DNA of 64,000 nucleotides from Prorocentrum cordatum (GCA_963575745.1 CAUYUJ010019359.1:1-64000), one strand, 5' to 3'; positions 36,590 to 47,786 are shown, numbered from the stretch's first letter. Notes: a model not told the origin generated them from the sequence alone. Program-made: numbers and translations.

Positions 36590-37320
36590 TTAGGCGCCAA
36601 GTGAATCAAGCGCCAAATGAGGCAGGCGCTGGGTGACTCAAGCGCTGCATTGGTGAATGAAACGCCGAATGATTTTGACACCCGGAGACTGAGACGCCCG
36701 GTGCGTCAGAAGCCAGGTGCGATAGACGCCGGCGGGTGGTTCAAGCGCTGCACGGGTGAGCTATAGGCGCCGGGCGAATGAAGGCTGGGTGACTGACAAC
36801 TAATGAAGCGCCGGGCGAATGAGGCGCAGGGTGCATGAGGTGCCGGGTGAGCTGGGCACTGGATGAATTAAGCACGGGGTTAATGGGGCACCGGGTGATA
36901 CGAGCAACAAGTGAATTACACACTGGTTGAATTAGCGACCGGATGATTTAGCGACTAGGGTAGTTAGGCACCAGGTGACTTATAGGGACCGGGTGAGTAA
37001 GTGAGACACCGGGTGAAACAAGCACTGAGTGAGTTAGGCGCCGGGTGGGCTTGGCACTGGATGAGTTAAGCGCATTGGTTTGGGTACAGGGTGAATTCAG
37101 TGCCTGGTGAGTCAAGCACCCGATGAGTTCGACAGCGCTTGAGTGAAGGCTGGGTGAATTAAGCACCAGGTGAGTTAGGCGCCGGGGGAATGAAGGCCAG
37201 GTGAGATACACCGGGTTGCGGGTGAAATAGACCAGGTGAGTTGAGGACCAGGTAAGCTTGACCGAGTGAATTAAGGGTGAATTAGCGCTCCGGGTGAAAT
37301 AAGGATCGGGTGAACTGACC
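36590..37320 (+). repeat. Minisatellite family A, array 2
   Basis: About 40 degenerate units around GGGTGAATTAGGCGCC. It shares its consensus with 12303-12690. Pro/His/Ser-rich minus-strand frames here are artefacts. Confidence 0.85.
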
Positions 37321-38130
37321 TGGTTTCCTTTGGAAGAGGAGGAGGGGCGCCAGTAACTTTGGAGGGGGAGGACGAGGAGCGCCAGTAACTTTGCAGGACC
37401 TTGACCTATCTGGGATCCCTGCTGCATCGACAACTCTGGGGCTCTACCTCGTTCCCAAGTCGCTATCAAGAGATCTGGCTGATTCTACTACGTAAGTCTG
37501 TCACTTCATCGAGCGCCTGCAGTCGCCAAGAAACGATCGGGCCCCACCGCGCCTCGCCTCTCACGCGGAGGGCCTTTGGGCGGGGTGGCACCTGCTAGAC
37601 TGTCTTACGGCCACCTGTCATGCTCCCTCGGCCTCAGTCCTTACGCGAAGACGACGACGACCCGTCCCCCGCTCCCTCCTTCGGGCTTCGGCTCGGGGGG
37701 GCGCTGAATTATATATTGCAGGGTGCACGAAAGGGGCGGGGGCCTGGGAGAGGGGGCCCGGGAGAGGGGAGTCTTCCAGAATTCGCCATCTCTCTAAACC
37801 TGGCGCTGCTGGCAATGTCTGGAGGTATGATGTAAAAGGAGGTGCTGACCTCCCTGTCAAAACTACTACGCCTCTCACTGCGGACTCCCGCCTCGCTTCA
37901 CCATTCATCCTATGTCCCTCTCGATCGCTCCCCTCGGTGCCGTCCCGCACATCCTCCTGGTCCCCGGCGCCCTCGACGCTGTCACGATCGCGCCGTACTC
38001 TGGGTTGAAAGTGAACTGGTCTCTCTCCTTTTCCTTCTCCTGAGCCGCCTTTCCCTTGTTTTTCTTGGCGCGAATGATAATGATGCTGGAGTTCGGCGTG
38101 TGTGTTTCGGCTTGCCTCGTCCTCTCGTTG
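37321..38130. other. Unassigned region
   Basis: No confident gene. Minus-strand frames run into the decayed gene at 38133-39313, and its 3' part may lie here in another frame. Confidence 0.4.
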
Positions 38131-38132
38131 TC

Positions 38133-39313
38133 TTAGTTCTTGAATGTTTGCTGCGCCCAGTTCGCCTTGTCCTGGCCTTTCTTCTGCATCACTTTGGACC
38201 ACGCGATGTGGTGGGGCCGACCCAGGTCCACTTCCTCGTCCGTCTCGAACCTCTTCATGCGGTTCTGCACGTCTATGTTGTAGTCTGCGCCCTCTTGAAG
38301 CCCGTCGTTGGTCTCTGAGGCATCTGCGTCCCCCTCCCACGTCTCGATCATCGTCTCCGTCGCTTCCGCGGTCTCTCAGGCCGCGGTGAGCACGAGCTTC
38401 GCCATCAGCTTCGGCGTGTGGTCCTTGCTCTCGTTGTCCTGGCAGCCCTCTATGTTGTCGCTGCCCTTCAGCTGCGTGTCCGCTCTTCTCTTCAAGCTCA
38501 CTCTCGCCGGTCTGTCCTCGAAGTTGTTCGTACGTCTGTGGGGTGCGAAATAAATGCCTGAGTAGGTGTGGGCGATACGCGTCTCATTCTCGCTCCAAAA
38601 GGCTGCCAATTGGACATTTCTTGTAGTAGGGCGTCTGCTCGAGCTGGTTTTGGGTCCCATCTCCCATGCAAAAAAAACTTGATCATCGATTTCGACGATT
38701 GCCGTCCTACTGTATGTGAGTATGTGGTTGGCTGCCTGCACTGGATGTTCTGCTTATTCGTGGTCAGGATCGCCGCCAAAATGTGGTGGTGCTTGAAGAC
38801 GCCGTTCAATCCTGTGCTCGAAACTCGACCGCTCATCATCTCCCTCTTCCACTTGTACTGTGTGCCCGCTCGGTCCCGTTAGTGGCCTCCTTCCCGATAA
38901 TACTTAAGTATGACCACCAGACGCTTCCCGAGTTCGTCGGAATTGCTTTGTTTCGCGTTCGCGAGCTGCCCCAGGTATCGAGTAGGTGGAAGTAGGTATC
39001 CTGGAGGTACTCGAACATGAAGTATTTGGGCTCCCCGACGGTATCCTCTCCACTCTAATCATGCTCCTGCCGACCTGTTCAGGTACTGTGTGTCTACCCA
39101 TCCTGCATATTCATGCCGCGCGTCCTCCGTGTTCTCCTTGGTTGCCTGTATCCCCTGCCTCCTCCTCTTGGCCCCTGTGCCGTCTACGTTGTCGTAGTTG
39201 TCGCACTCCCTGTCGATATCCGCCAATCTGTCCTGACAGCAAGACAACGAGTTGAATTGTACGAGAGCCAAGCTGGTGGTCCATCTCTCAACAATGCAGA
39301 CCAGCACCCTCAT
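38133..39313 (-). pseudogene. Decayed minus-strand gene of unknown function
   Basis: Protein-like segments continue along the minus strand but jump frames. One frame is open from 38741 to 38133 apart from a single TGA at 38376-38378, and reads naturally on both sides of it (ADYNIDVQNRMKRFETDEEV, then DLGRPHHIAWSKVMQKKGQD). Upstream, other frames give KRLVVILKYYREGGH near 38890-38930 and RLADIDRECDNYDNV near 39215-39240. The simplest reading is an old gene or transposon-derived gene broken by frameshifts and a stop; introns with unusual splice sites are an alternative. No domain is recognised. Confidence 0.4.
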
Positions 39314-39439
39314 CGCTGGAATCTGAGTCCTCAGTACTTCGGAGTTGGCTTAGATTATGAAGAGAGCTGCCTGAACTGCTCGATGTGCGAAATGGCAGCT
39401 CGTAACTTTGCAGAAGGTGTAGGAGCAGGGGCGCTAGTA

Positions 39440-39712
39440 ACTCTGGAGGGGGAGGAGGAGGAGCGCCAGCAGCCTTGGAAGAGGGGGGAAAGTGCCAGCA
39501 ACTTCAGAGGAGGAGAGGGAGGAGGAGGAGAAGGATGAGGAGGAGGAGGAGGAGGAGCGCAGGTCACTTTATAAGAGAAGGAGCGCCAGGAAGTGTGGAG
39601 GAGGAGGAGGAGGAGGAGGAGGAGGAGGAGGAGGCGAAGGAGGAGGAGGAGGAGGAGGAGGAGGAGGAGGAGGAGCGCCAGCAACTTTGGAGGAGGAGGA
39701 GGAGGACGAGGA
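39440..39712. repeat. GAG-rich tract
   Basis: Repeated GGAGGAGG blocks interrupted three times by variants of GAGCGCCAGCAACTTTGGAG, so a longer unit overlies the trinucleotide repeat. Confidence 0.85.
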
Positions 39713-40128
39713 GGCCCCGGCTCCTGCAGCCGCGGCGCGCCCAGGCCAGCGGCGCCCCCGGGGAGCAGGCGCGCCGGCGCCGCGGCGGCGGCGCCCGCGG
39801 GGCCGCTGGCGGCGGGGGGGGCGTGTGCGCCTTCCCACGCTCAGCCCTGGCGACTGCCTCCTCTGTGCCCCAAAAAATGGTCGTCCCCCCTCGTCTTCGT
39901 TGGGACCCCCCAGACCGGGTGGTGAGATACCAGGTGGCGACCTGGAATCCCCAAAAAGGTCACCGCTGGGTTTGGGGACGCGGGGTCACCGGGTCTTGTG
40001 ACTCCTGGACCCACCAGCGTCCGGGACATCCTCGGAAAACCGCACGAGTCCCCAAACCGGGTGGTGACACCAAATCGCCCGAGACTCACCGCCAGGTGTT
40101 GTCACCACCACGTTCCCAGACCCCCGAC

Positions 40129-40284
40129 GTCATGATTTTTTCATGACTCGACCCCCAAAAGTCCCGACCCATTACCTGGGACCGGCTCTTCATCCTGAGT
40201 CGTTTTTTGACGGTCCCGAGGCCCGGCGAGGGCCCCCGGAGGCCGAAAATAGCAAAAAACCTCCCGTCGTGATTTTTTCATGAC
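40129..40284. repeat. Two short hairpins with T-rich loops
   Basis: GTCATGA-TTTTT-TCATGAC at 40129-40147 and GTCGTGA-TTTTT-TCATGAC at 40266-40284. The second keeps pairing through a G-T wobble. The rest of 39840-40500 has no recognisable gene. Confidence 0.7.
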
Positions 40285-40507
40285 CCGAGGGGGTCTGGGT
40301 TTGGGACTACCAACTTCGAGGGAGGGCCACGTTCCCGAGCCACGCCTCGCGGCAGGGTTCCGTGGGTGCGCCGGAGCGCTCGGAGCGCCGGAGCGCCGCC
40401 TCCTGGACGGCGGCGCGCCGCAGGCCTTCCGCCGCCTGCGGCGCCTGGAGGCCGCCTTCGGGCCGGGGCCCGCCCATGGGACACATCCCGACACCCGCAG
40501 GAGAGCC

Positions 40508-40712
40508 CAGAATCGAATCGAGAAGTCGGATCGGCGATCGAAATGAATCGGATCGGCGGAAATCGGCAGCCGAGTCGGGAAAAGTCGAATCGGCAGACAT
40601 CGGCAGGCTAGTAGGCCTCCAATAAGAAATCGGAGCCCAAATCGGAATCTCAAGTCGAATCGAATCGGGATCGGAAGCCATCGAAATCGAATCGAATCGA
40701 ATCGGAGGAATC
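40508..40712 (+). repeat. (AATCG)n-like minisatellite
   Basis: Degenerate ATCGG/AATCG units, becoming a clean AATCG run near 40685-40705. Confidence 0.8.
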
Positions 40713-41395
40713 GAAACGAGCCCTGCACCCGGGGGGTGGGACTGTCCCCACGGGGTCGCGCGCCGTGGGCGCGGCGCACAGAAGCACTGAAGTGCCTAAC
40801 CGGCCTCGGATGTATCCTCAAGATTGGCACGCCAGAGGTCGGCGGCGAGCGAGGGGGGGGGAGTGAGAGAAGGAGCAGGCCTCCTCAGAAGGCGGCGGGA
40901 CTTCTCAGAAACATTCGCGCCTTCTGACAAGTTGTTTGCGTTGTCGGGGAAGGCTAGGACAAATCCTCAGACTGGCGGGGACGTCTGAGCCTTCTCAGAA
41001 GGCCTTCTCATTTCTCCCTGGGCTCGCCGCCGATAACCAGCCTCGAACGTATCTCTAAGATTGACACGCCAACAGGCGATGACAATCTTGGGGCTGCGCC
41101 CTCGAAAGCTGTGGGGATCCTGAAGATCCGCATCGAGATGAAACGATGCCAGTCGTAGGGACGGGGGTACGTTCCAGGCTGGTAGGTATCCGGGCCCTGT
41201 CACATCCCATGGGGCTCCGCAGAAACGCCACAGGACAACTTCTAATGTTTCACTTTCTGGCCAGCTCTCCTGGCGGCTGCTGGAACAAATGTATCCCCTG
41301 CGTCTGGGCCGCCATCTGCCACTGAGCGGTGGGCAAGCATAACATGGTATACTGAACATTTGCCGGGCTCTCCCCATCCACGAACGGCAAACATA

Positions 41396-41580
41396 TAGGG
41401 CCCTCCCAGATGGGGTCGGAGGATCGCTCCGCATCGCCAATGCATCATCGATGCAACGGCACGGTCGGCGATGCATCGTCGCTGTCGGCGTGGAGACAAT
41501 ATAGCTCCACATCGAGCAGAAACGCCGATGAATCGGCGATGCGGCGCGATCCTCCGACCCCATCTGGGGGACCCCATTCT
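41396..41580. mobile_element. Palindromic MITE-like element
   Basis: A left arm at about 41405-41438 (CAGATGGGGTCGGAGGATCG and onward) is the near-perfect reverse complement of a right arm at about 41537-41570, with one mismatch visible in the core. The ~95-bp centre holds smaller inverted pairs such as GTGGAG/CTCCAC. No ORF. Confidence 0.6.
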
Positions 41581-41756
41581 GCATTCTTGGAGGCGAAAGC
41601 GGGGCAGCGACCGCAACCCTTTTGATGGTGGCCGGGTAGTCAATCTTGCTCACTTTCACAGCGTTGGCCGCCCGGCAACATATTTGACGGCGCGGACTTG
41701 CTTTAGTTACATTGAGGCGTTTCGCCTTGACGGCAATGCCTTCCCCATCCACGAAC

Positions 41757-41932
41757 GGCGAGCACATTCGTATCCGCGCCCTCGCGGTCTGGACTCCGGG
41801 GCGCGATCCCACGGACACACGGCCGCACGGATACGTTCCGCGCGGGGCATCTGCGAAAAAAACGCCCCGTATCCGCGGGGTCGCGGCCCAGGGGCGGGCC
41901 CGCGAGGCTGCGGATACGGATGTGTAGTTCGC
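41757..41932 (+). mobile_element. TIR element, copy 1 (MITE-like)
   Basis: The left end CACATTCGTATCCGCGCCCT is the near complement of the right end AGGCTGCGGATACGGATGTG. The internal block GGGGTCGCGGCCCAGGGGC is shared with a second element at 63408-63738, which has similar termini. No coding capacity. Confidence 0.6.
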
Positions 41933-42119
41933 CCACGGCTCAGCCTGCTCCTCCTGCTCTATCTCCTAGGGCTTCGGGTTGCGCCCAGACAGCTCCTCCC
42001 AGATACTCTCTCCTTTTCTTCGCCTGCCTCCCGTTTTTCCTCATCATTTTTGTCTCCTGCGGGAGATGGTAAATTGCCAGCTGAAGGATCGGCTACACAT
42101 CGGCGCGGGAATCCCTTCG

Positions 42120-42467
42120 CTCCCTCCTCCCCCCCCCGTCCCAATCTCCCTCTCCCCTCATACCTTCCTCCCCTACTGCTCCCCCCCTCCTCCCCTCCTA
42201 CCTTGCCCCCGCCCTTCGCTCCCTCCCCGTGCTACTGTCCAAATATCCCATCCCTTCTCTTCTCTTCTCTTCTCTTCTCTTCTATTGTCTTCTCTTCTCT
42301 TCTCTTCTCTTCTCTTCTCTTCTCTTCTCTTCTCTTCTCTTCTCTTCTCTTCTCTTCTCCTCCTCCTCCTCCCCCTCCTCCTCCTCCTCCTCCTCCTCCT
42401 CCTCGTCTACCTCCTCCCCCCCCCCTCCTCCTTCGCCAGATCTCCTCCTCCACCGGAGCATATTCCT

Positions 42468-42498
<31 letters not shown>

Positions 42499-42720
42499 CT
42501 TTTCCGCCTCCCCCTCGTTTTCCTCCTCTACCCTCCTCCTCCGTCATCGCCATCCTTCCCCCTCCCCTCCTCCCACGTCCCCCCTCCTGGCTCCCTCTCC
42601 TACTCCTCCTCCCCCTCCTCCGCCTCCTCCTACTCCTCCTCCTCCTCCTCCTCCTCCTCCTCCTCCTCCGCCTCCTCCTCCGCCTCCGCCCTCCCCATTC
42701 CTTCCTCGTCCCTTTCCCCT
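42120..42720. repeat. (TTCTC)n then CTC tract
   Basis: A clean TTCTC pentanucleotide run at 42254-42360 followed by imperfect CTC units to about 42690. Long frames here are artefacts. Confidence 0.9.
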
Positions 42721-43050
42721 CTTCCCCGACGGCCCGCCTGCCGGCTTGCTGCCCGATGAGCGCGAGGTGCCCCTGCCAGCCGCCGGGTCCTGCTCCAGCG
42801 CGGGGGGGGGGCGAGGCATCGCTGAGCGCGGAGGCTGCTTAGCGGCACGGGAAGGGAGCGACACTCACGCGTGGCGAACGCATCCATGGAGAATATCTGT
42901 TGTTCGACGCGATGAAAAGGGGCATGATGGGGGGAGGGGGGGCATCACGTAACGCCCCGCCCCCCCCCTCGCGCCGTGTGGTCCGCACCACAGACTGTGT
43001 GGTGTCAGGCGCACTGCGGCCGTGCCGGGGACGCTGGGGAGGGGGAGCAT

Positions 43051-43140
43051 CCCCAACATCCAACGCATTGATTTTTTCAATGCGCTGGCGGGCGCATTGA
43101 AAAAATCAAACAGAGTCCCAAAATCAATACGATTGAGAAA
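43051..43140 (+). repeat. Perfect 18-bp hairpin in a dispersed element, copy 1
   Basis: TTGATTTTTTCAATGCGC at 43068-43085, loop TGGCGG, and its exact reverse complement at 43092-43109. The flank CCCCAACATCCAA and the AAAATCAATAC tail recur, inverted, at 63270-63365. Confidence 0.8.
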
Positions 43141-43165
43141 AATTGATACATGTTGCATCGAGCGT

Positions 43166-43279
43166 CCCCAAACGAAACGAGCCACCCCAAACGAAACGAG
43201 CGACCCCAAACGAAACGAGCGACTCCAAACGAAACGAGCGACTCCAAACGAAACGGGCGGTTCCAAACGAAGGGAGCGA
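43166..43279 (+). repeat. 19-bp tandem repeat, 6 copies
   Basis: Unit CCCCAAACGAAACGAGCGA, degenerating towards the 3' end. Confidence 0.9.
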
Positions 43280-43289
43280 ATTCTCAGCG

Positions 43290-43545
43290 GTCGCAGGCCT
43301 ACGGGCCGCGGGTCTAGGTAGAGCCAGAAGCTCCGCTACCAATTTGCGGGCGCGGGCCGCGCCCCGCTAGCCAGAAGCTCCCATGCCATGCGGGCGTGGG
43401 CACCGAGCCGCGCCCCGCTGGCCTACGGGCCGCGGCGCAGGCCTACGGGCCACGGGTCTAGCTAGAGCCAGAAGCTCCGCTACCAATTTGCGGGCGCGGG
43501 CACTGAGCCACGCCCCGCTGGCCCACGGGCCGCGGCGTGAGCAAA
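43290..43545 (+). repeat. ~147-bp direct duplication
   Basis: The 65-bp block at 43290-43354 recurs at 43437-43501 with few changes. Both contain CCAGAAGCTCCGCTACCAAT. A shorter CGCCCCGCTGGCC block also repeats. Confidence 0.8.
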
Positions 43546-43599
43546 ATATATTCCTACATGAGGGGATTTCCGAGGGGCACAAAATATGACGGCCGCAGG

Positions 43600-44640
43600 C
43601 CTCTTGCATGAGCCAGGGTCCGCGGGTAATGGCGGAAGACGCGGTGCAGTGCAATAAAAAAGGATGGTGTGGAAGGTGTGGAAGGGTCGTCGTTGTCCTC
43701 GTCTTCCTGTCTGTCTGTGGATGGTGTGGAAGGTGTGGAAGGTGTGGGAGGAGGAGCTCCTCCTGTCTGTCGTGGGCCACGGGTCGCACTGGGCGGCCAG
43801 GCGCTTAGAAGCTTCGCCCCGCAGAGTTCCTCTGCGCCCCGCAGATCCTGATCCTGATGTTCCTCCTCCTCCTCCTCCTCCTCCTCCTCCTCCTCTTCCT
43901 CCTCTTCCCGGCCTGCGCCCTCGGGCGGAGGAGGACGAAACGGAGGAGGAGGGGCGACGTGCAGGGGAGGATGAGGGAGAGCCGAGACGTCTCCTCCTGT
44001 GCCCTCGGGCGGAGGAGGAGCGAGGCGGAGGGGGAGGGAGGCGCGTGGCCAAACCTCCCGCAATTTTTTTTTCCAACCAGGCCCCCTCAGCAGGACCATT
44101 TTTCCGCGCAGGCCCTAGGTCCAGAAATACACAGCAGGAAAAAAAAAACAAGCTTGGAGGCCTGGAGCGGGTGGGCGGTCGCGCAGGCACGGCCCGCGGA
44201 AGCGGTCGCGGACGCACGCGCTGTTTTGCCTGTCGGCCGCCTCGGGGCACTGCATCTTGTGAATAGTCGGGGCGTGGGGCGAATGTGAGACGTGTGTGAA
44301 ACATGTGAGGTGGAACAAGGGACGTGTGAAACATGTGAGACAATCGAACGCCGCGCTGCAAGAATACACAATATGATGATCAAACTCGTCTTATTTTCGA
44401 TGTCGTCGCCCCCCACCTCGGGCTTAGTGGCCCGCGCCAGCACGGTGTCGACCGACGTTTGCGGCCCTCTCTGGTTCCTCCCCCTCTCGTCGTCGCCCCT
44501 ATATTTCCTCCCCTCCTCCTCATCCCTCCTCTTCCTCCCTCCTCTTCCCTCTCCCTCCTCCCTCCTCCTTTCTCCTTCCTCCGTCATCCTCTTCATCCTT
44601 TTTGTTTTGCTGCAACAAATGTGTATATATATATATATAT
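43600..44640. other. Microsatellites and unassigned sequence
   Basis: A GGTGTGGAAG-type repeat at 43670-43760, a CTC run at 43859-43893, a GTGTGAAACATGTGA repeat at 44285-44345, CTC-rich sequence at 44515-44600 and a TA run at 44622-44647. A possible minus-strand exon lies near 44340-44470, without splice support. Confidence 0.5.
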
Positions 44641-44649
44641 ATATATCGA

Positions 44650-46870
44650 TCAGCAGGTCTCAGGCAAGACGCGCTGAAGAAAGCGCACGTAAAAAGTCTT
44701 GCCCCCGTGCAGCACTTTGGCCACACGGGACATGAGCCTGTTTTCCTGCTCATCGGCGTAACACCAATATCTTATTGGGTTGCCGTGAGATGCGCAGCGT
44801 TCAATTAAGTGAAAGGCAATGTGATGTTTAAACACAACACCCTTGCCAATCTTACATTTTCTCGTCTTGGGGGCCCACGCCTTCCAGTGCACCAAGAACC
44901 TAATCATGGCTCGCTGAAGGGATCTAATGGAAGAGGCAGTCATCGTCCTCGGTTCTCGCTCCATCGTCTGCTGGACTTCGACGAGCGCGTGCGTTGCTGT
45001 CTGCAGAAGGTGCCCTTTTGGTCCAAGAATGCCGAGGTTCTCGTCCACGAGGTCCCTGGCGAGGGGAAGCAGGTGTCGACTCTGGGCAGCTTTGGCCAGA
45101 AGCCTGCCCGACGAGATTTGCTTGTACTTGAGTCTGCCGATCGTTGACTGCTTCCCTCGAGGCCGCTGGGCCTGCGTCGACGCGTAGAAGCTCTTCATGC
45201 GCCTGCGCAAGTGGGCCACGTTGTCGTTTCTGCGGAAGTCGAGGAGGCGTCTCGTGCTCCTGCAAAAGTTTTTGGCCACGACTAGTTTGAACACAGCGCC
45301 CACGACGTACTGAGTCACCCCCAAGTCCAGCACGCGCATGCAGTCTAAGTGCACGTTCTGAAAAGAGAAGCCTCTGATTTGGAATAAAGGACATGTGGCA
45401 TTCAACCCCATATTGATGCTGCAATCAAAAAAAGTCAACAGCGCTGGCGTCTCGACCTCTCCGAGCGCATGAACATCTTGGATCGAATCTGCTTCAATAA
45501 GGCGATGGCCACGAAACAGCCCCAGCTCAGGAACTGCTCGCATGACCGTGAAACCACCGAATGTCTCGTCCATCGCCATCGCTGCAAGAAGCGTTCGAAG
45601 CACACCTGGAGTCTCGACTCTTACTTTGACCAACGATCTTTGCACCATGATGTCGTACGCAGCATTGTCCCTGAGCGGCCAAACAGAAGTCTCGACAGTA
45701 GCAGGGTAGACGTGAAGCTGGTCTTTCCCCGCCCCGCAGCAGAAGCACGGGTTCAGAATATTCTGGTGATTCTTCAGCCCTAAGGCTTGCGCGATCTCTA
45801 ACAGATCTGCCCGAAATTCCGTTAACGCTCCACACCACCCTTCTGCCAAATCGAGCCCGCGCTGGGCGGCGCGAAGGTCATCATGAAATGGCCGACCAGC
45901 GTGATCCAAGGCAGGGTATATTCCATCAGCTAAACAGTTGAAGCTCCAGGCGATTGTTCTTTGAATATTACCTATCGAGCAGAAGCCCTTGCAACCGCAG
46001 CGACAAACGTCGCTTTTGCGAATGGAACATATTAAATACCGCTTGCCGCTGACCCCGTTCGGCATATAAAATGCGATGAAGGAATCAGTTTTGGTGTGAG
46101 GAACGCCGTCACTAAAGAAACCGACAGGGCTGGCTTTGCCAGGGTTGGCAAGCACAACCTCGTGAGAACTGAAAGAGGGCGAAAGCGTCCTGATGTCGAC
46201 CGAAGCAGGGCCCCAGGCCTTAGGGTCGGCACGCCATGCCTCTGCGTACTGCTCGTGGGGCAGGTTCATCGGGAAAGGGATCACCGTTCTGGTCTCAGTT
46301 TCTTTATCGTAGACTGGAAGCTGGATCGTGTAGAAGGCCGATCTGGAACGGGCTGAGATAGCCCTTCGTAGGAATTATGCCTGGTGCGTGCTTTCGGGCG
46401 CCAGCGCCAGATCACCGACTCCGCGCCCGCCTGCTCTAGTCACGTGCCAGCAGGTCGTGCAGACTTGGACAGCGGTGAGGGCGCCGCTCTTGTAAGATTC
46501 CAGCAAGTACCGACGAAGCCCATCCCCATTGTCGACGTTCGGTATGCCACCGCTGTCTGCCTCCACGTGGAGTTCGGCAGCAGCTGCTCGAGTGGCCATG
46601 GCGAGCCAGATTTTGGACACCCGAATGGGTACCGAAAGAATGGGCACAATGCCCAAAAAGCAACAGCGGCCGCTGTTGGGCAGGCGGATAGACACAGGCC
46701 GCGGCGGCGTGAACAGCGAATCCTGTTCAGAATGAACAGGAACGCACTGCTGTTGGACATCGAATTCTTTCCGTGCCCATCTCGGGCGTCCAGACAGATC
46801 GATGCGCTGGATGCGTGAAAGCACGGCCAGACCACCTAAACGCGCGCGCTTGAGCCAAACTGGCGGCTAT
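44650..46870 (-). pseudogene. Transposon-type gene, intronless, one in-frame stop
   Basis: A single reading frame runs from 46870 to 44650 and is interrupted only by TAA at 46375-46377. The downstream part gives about 570 residues and the upstream part about 165. Segments such as FFSDGVPHTKTDSFIAFY, GKRYLICSIRKSDVC with following C-x-C, FRADLLE, NPCFCCGAG and VHLDCMRVLDLGVTQYVVG resemble a repetitive family that I associate with dinoflagellate genomes and that loosely recalls CACTA/Plavaka-type DDE transposases; this family assignment is from memory and weak. The listed starts are GTG codons. No intron is needed over more than 2 kb, in contrast to the neighbouring split genes, and a spliced-leader-like sequence overlaps the 5' end, which suggests a retroposed cDNA. 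Confidence 0.6.
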
Positions 46871-46872
46871 GG
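46849..46872 (-). other. Probable relict dinoflagellate spliced leader
   Basis: On the minus strand this reads CCATAGCC-GCCA-GTTTGGCTCAAG. The dinoflagellate leader ends CCGTAGCCA-TTTTGGCTCAAG: 11 of the last 12 bases agree and 7 of 8 in CCGTAGCC agree, with 3 extra bases between. It sits at the 5' edge of the intronless open frame on the same strand. Confidence 0.55.
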
Positions 46873-47525
46873 GTCGAGGTTGGAGGTTGGGGAGGGGCGG
46901 GGAAGGCTTGGAGAGGGCCCTACGGTGCGGGCCCGTTTCAGATCTCGGCTAGCACGCTGATTAGGCTTGCGCGCCTGGTGCCGCCTGCCTCCTGACGACC
47001 GGCCTCTCCGCAAGAGCACTGGCGGACCGAAGGGGCGGGCCGAAGGGTGGGGAGGTGCGTGCACTGGGACGGGGGGCACGTTCGAACAATGGCAATATGC
47101 TGATCGGCACACCGTGCACACTGCAACTCCGAGCTCCCTGAGCAGCATTCTCCTCCTGCGGTGCTGCGCGCCAACAACAATGAATGCTGAAACAGAAGGT
47201 TCACAAATTCAGGCACCTCGGGGGAGTTGAGCCCCCTCCACCTCGATCGACCCTGCGGCACCGCTTCGGTGGCGACCGATTTTTTTTCATATGGCGAGCC
47301 GCGCTGGAGCGCGCCAGCGCCCCCCGATCGGGGCCCCTAAGGAGCCCAAGGGGGGGCCTTCGGCCCCAGCCCAAAGAGGAAAGGGGGGACTCCGAAGGCG
47401 GCGTGTTTTCCCTGAGCCCAAAACGGGGCTCACCCGCCTCGACCCTCCTCTTCCTCCCCTCGCCCTCCCCCTCCTCTTCCTCGCCCTCGAGTCTTCCGAC
47501 TCCGAGTCCAACTCTTTCGACAGCG
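46873..47525. other. Unassigned region
   Basis: A minus-strand frame near 47080-47240 reads fairly naturally (EVPEFVNLLFQHSLLLARST) but two other frames look comparable, so no exon is called. Confidence 0.3.
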
Positions 47526-47786
47526 CTGATCATCATCATCATCATCAGCATCATCATCATCATCGTCATCGTCATCATCATCATCAGCATCATCATCAGC
47601 ATCACCATCATCATCATCCTCATCATTATCATCATCATCAGCATCATCAGCAGCAGCATCATCATCATCATCATATGATCGTGTCCACCTTGCCCCCATC
47701 TGCCCCCTCTTATACTTGGCAATCTGAAGGGCCCGCTCTCCCTCGGATCCACGCAGCAGAGCACCCTGGACCGCAATGACGCACAC
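47430..47786 (-). CDS. Possible exon with long Asp run over (CAT)n
   Basis: A 118-codon open frame in which the microsatellite at 47529-47675 is read as poly-Asp with Ala and Gly. The segment before it (VQGALLRGSEGERALQIAKY) looks protein-like. It lies downstream of the multi-exon gene on the same strand. It may be only a microsatellite reading. Confidence 0.25.
   Translation of the reverse strand: MCVIAVQGALLRGSEGERALQIAKYKRGQMGARWTRSYDDDDDAAADDADDDDNDEDDDDGDADDDADDDDDDDDDDDDADDDDDDQRCRKSWTRSRKTRGRGRGGGGRGEEEEGRGG

Noticed and set aside
41471-42952. 493-codon plus-strand ORF
   Set aside because: Most of it is TTCTC and CTC repeat; the non-repetitive start overlaps the MITE-like elements.
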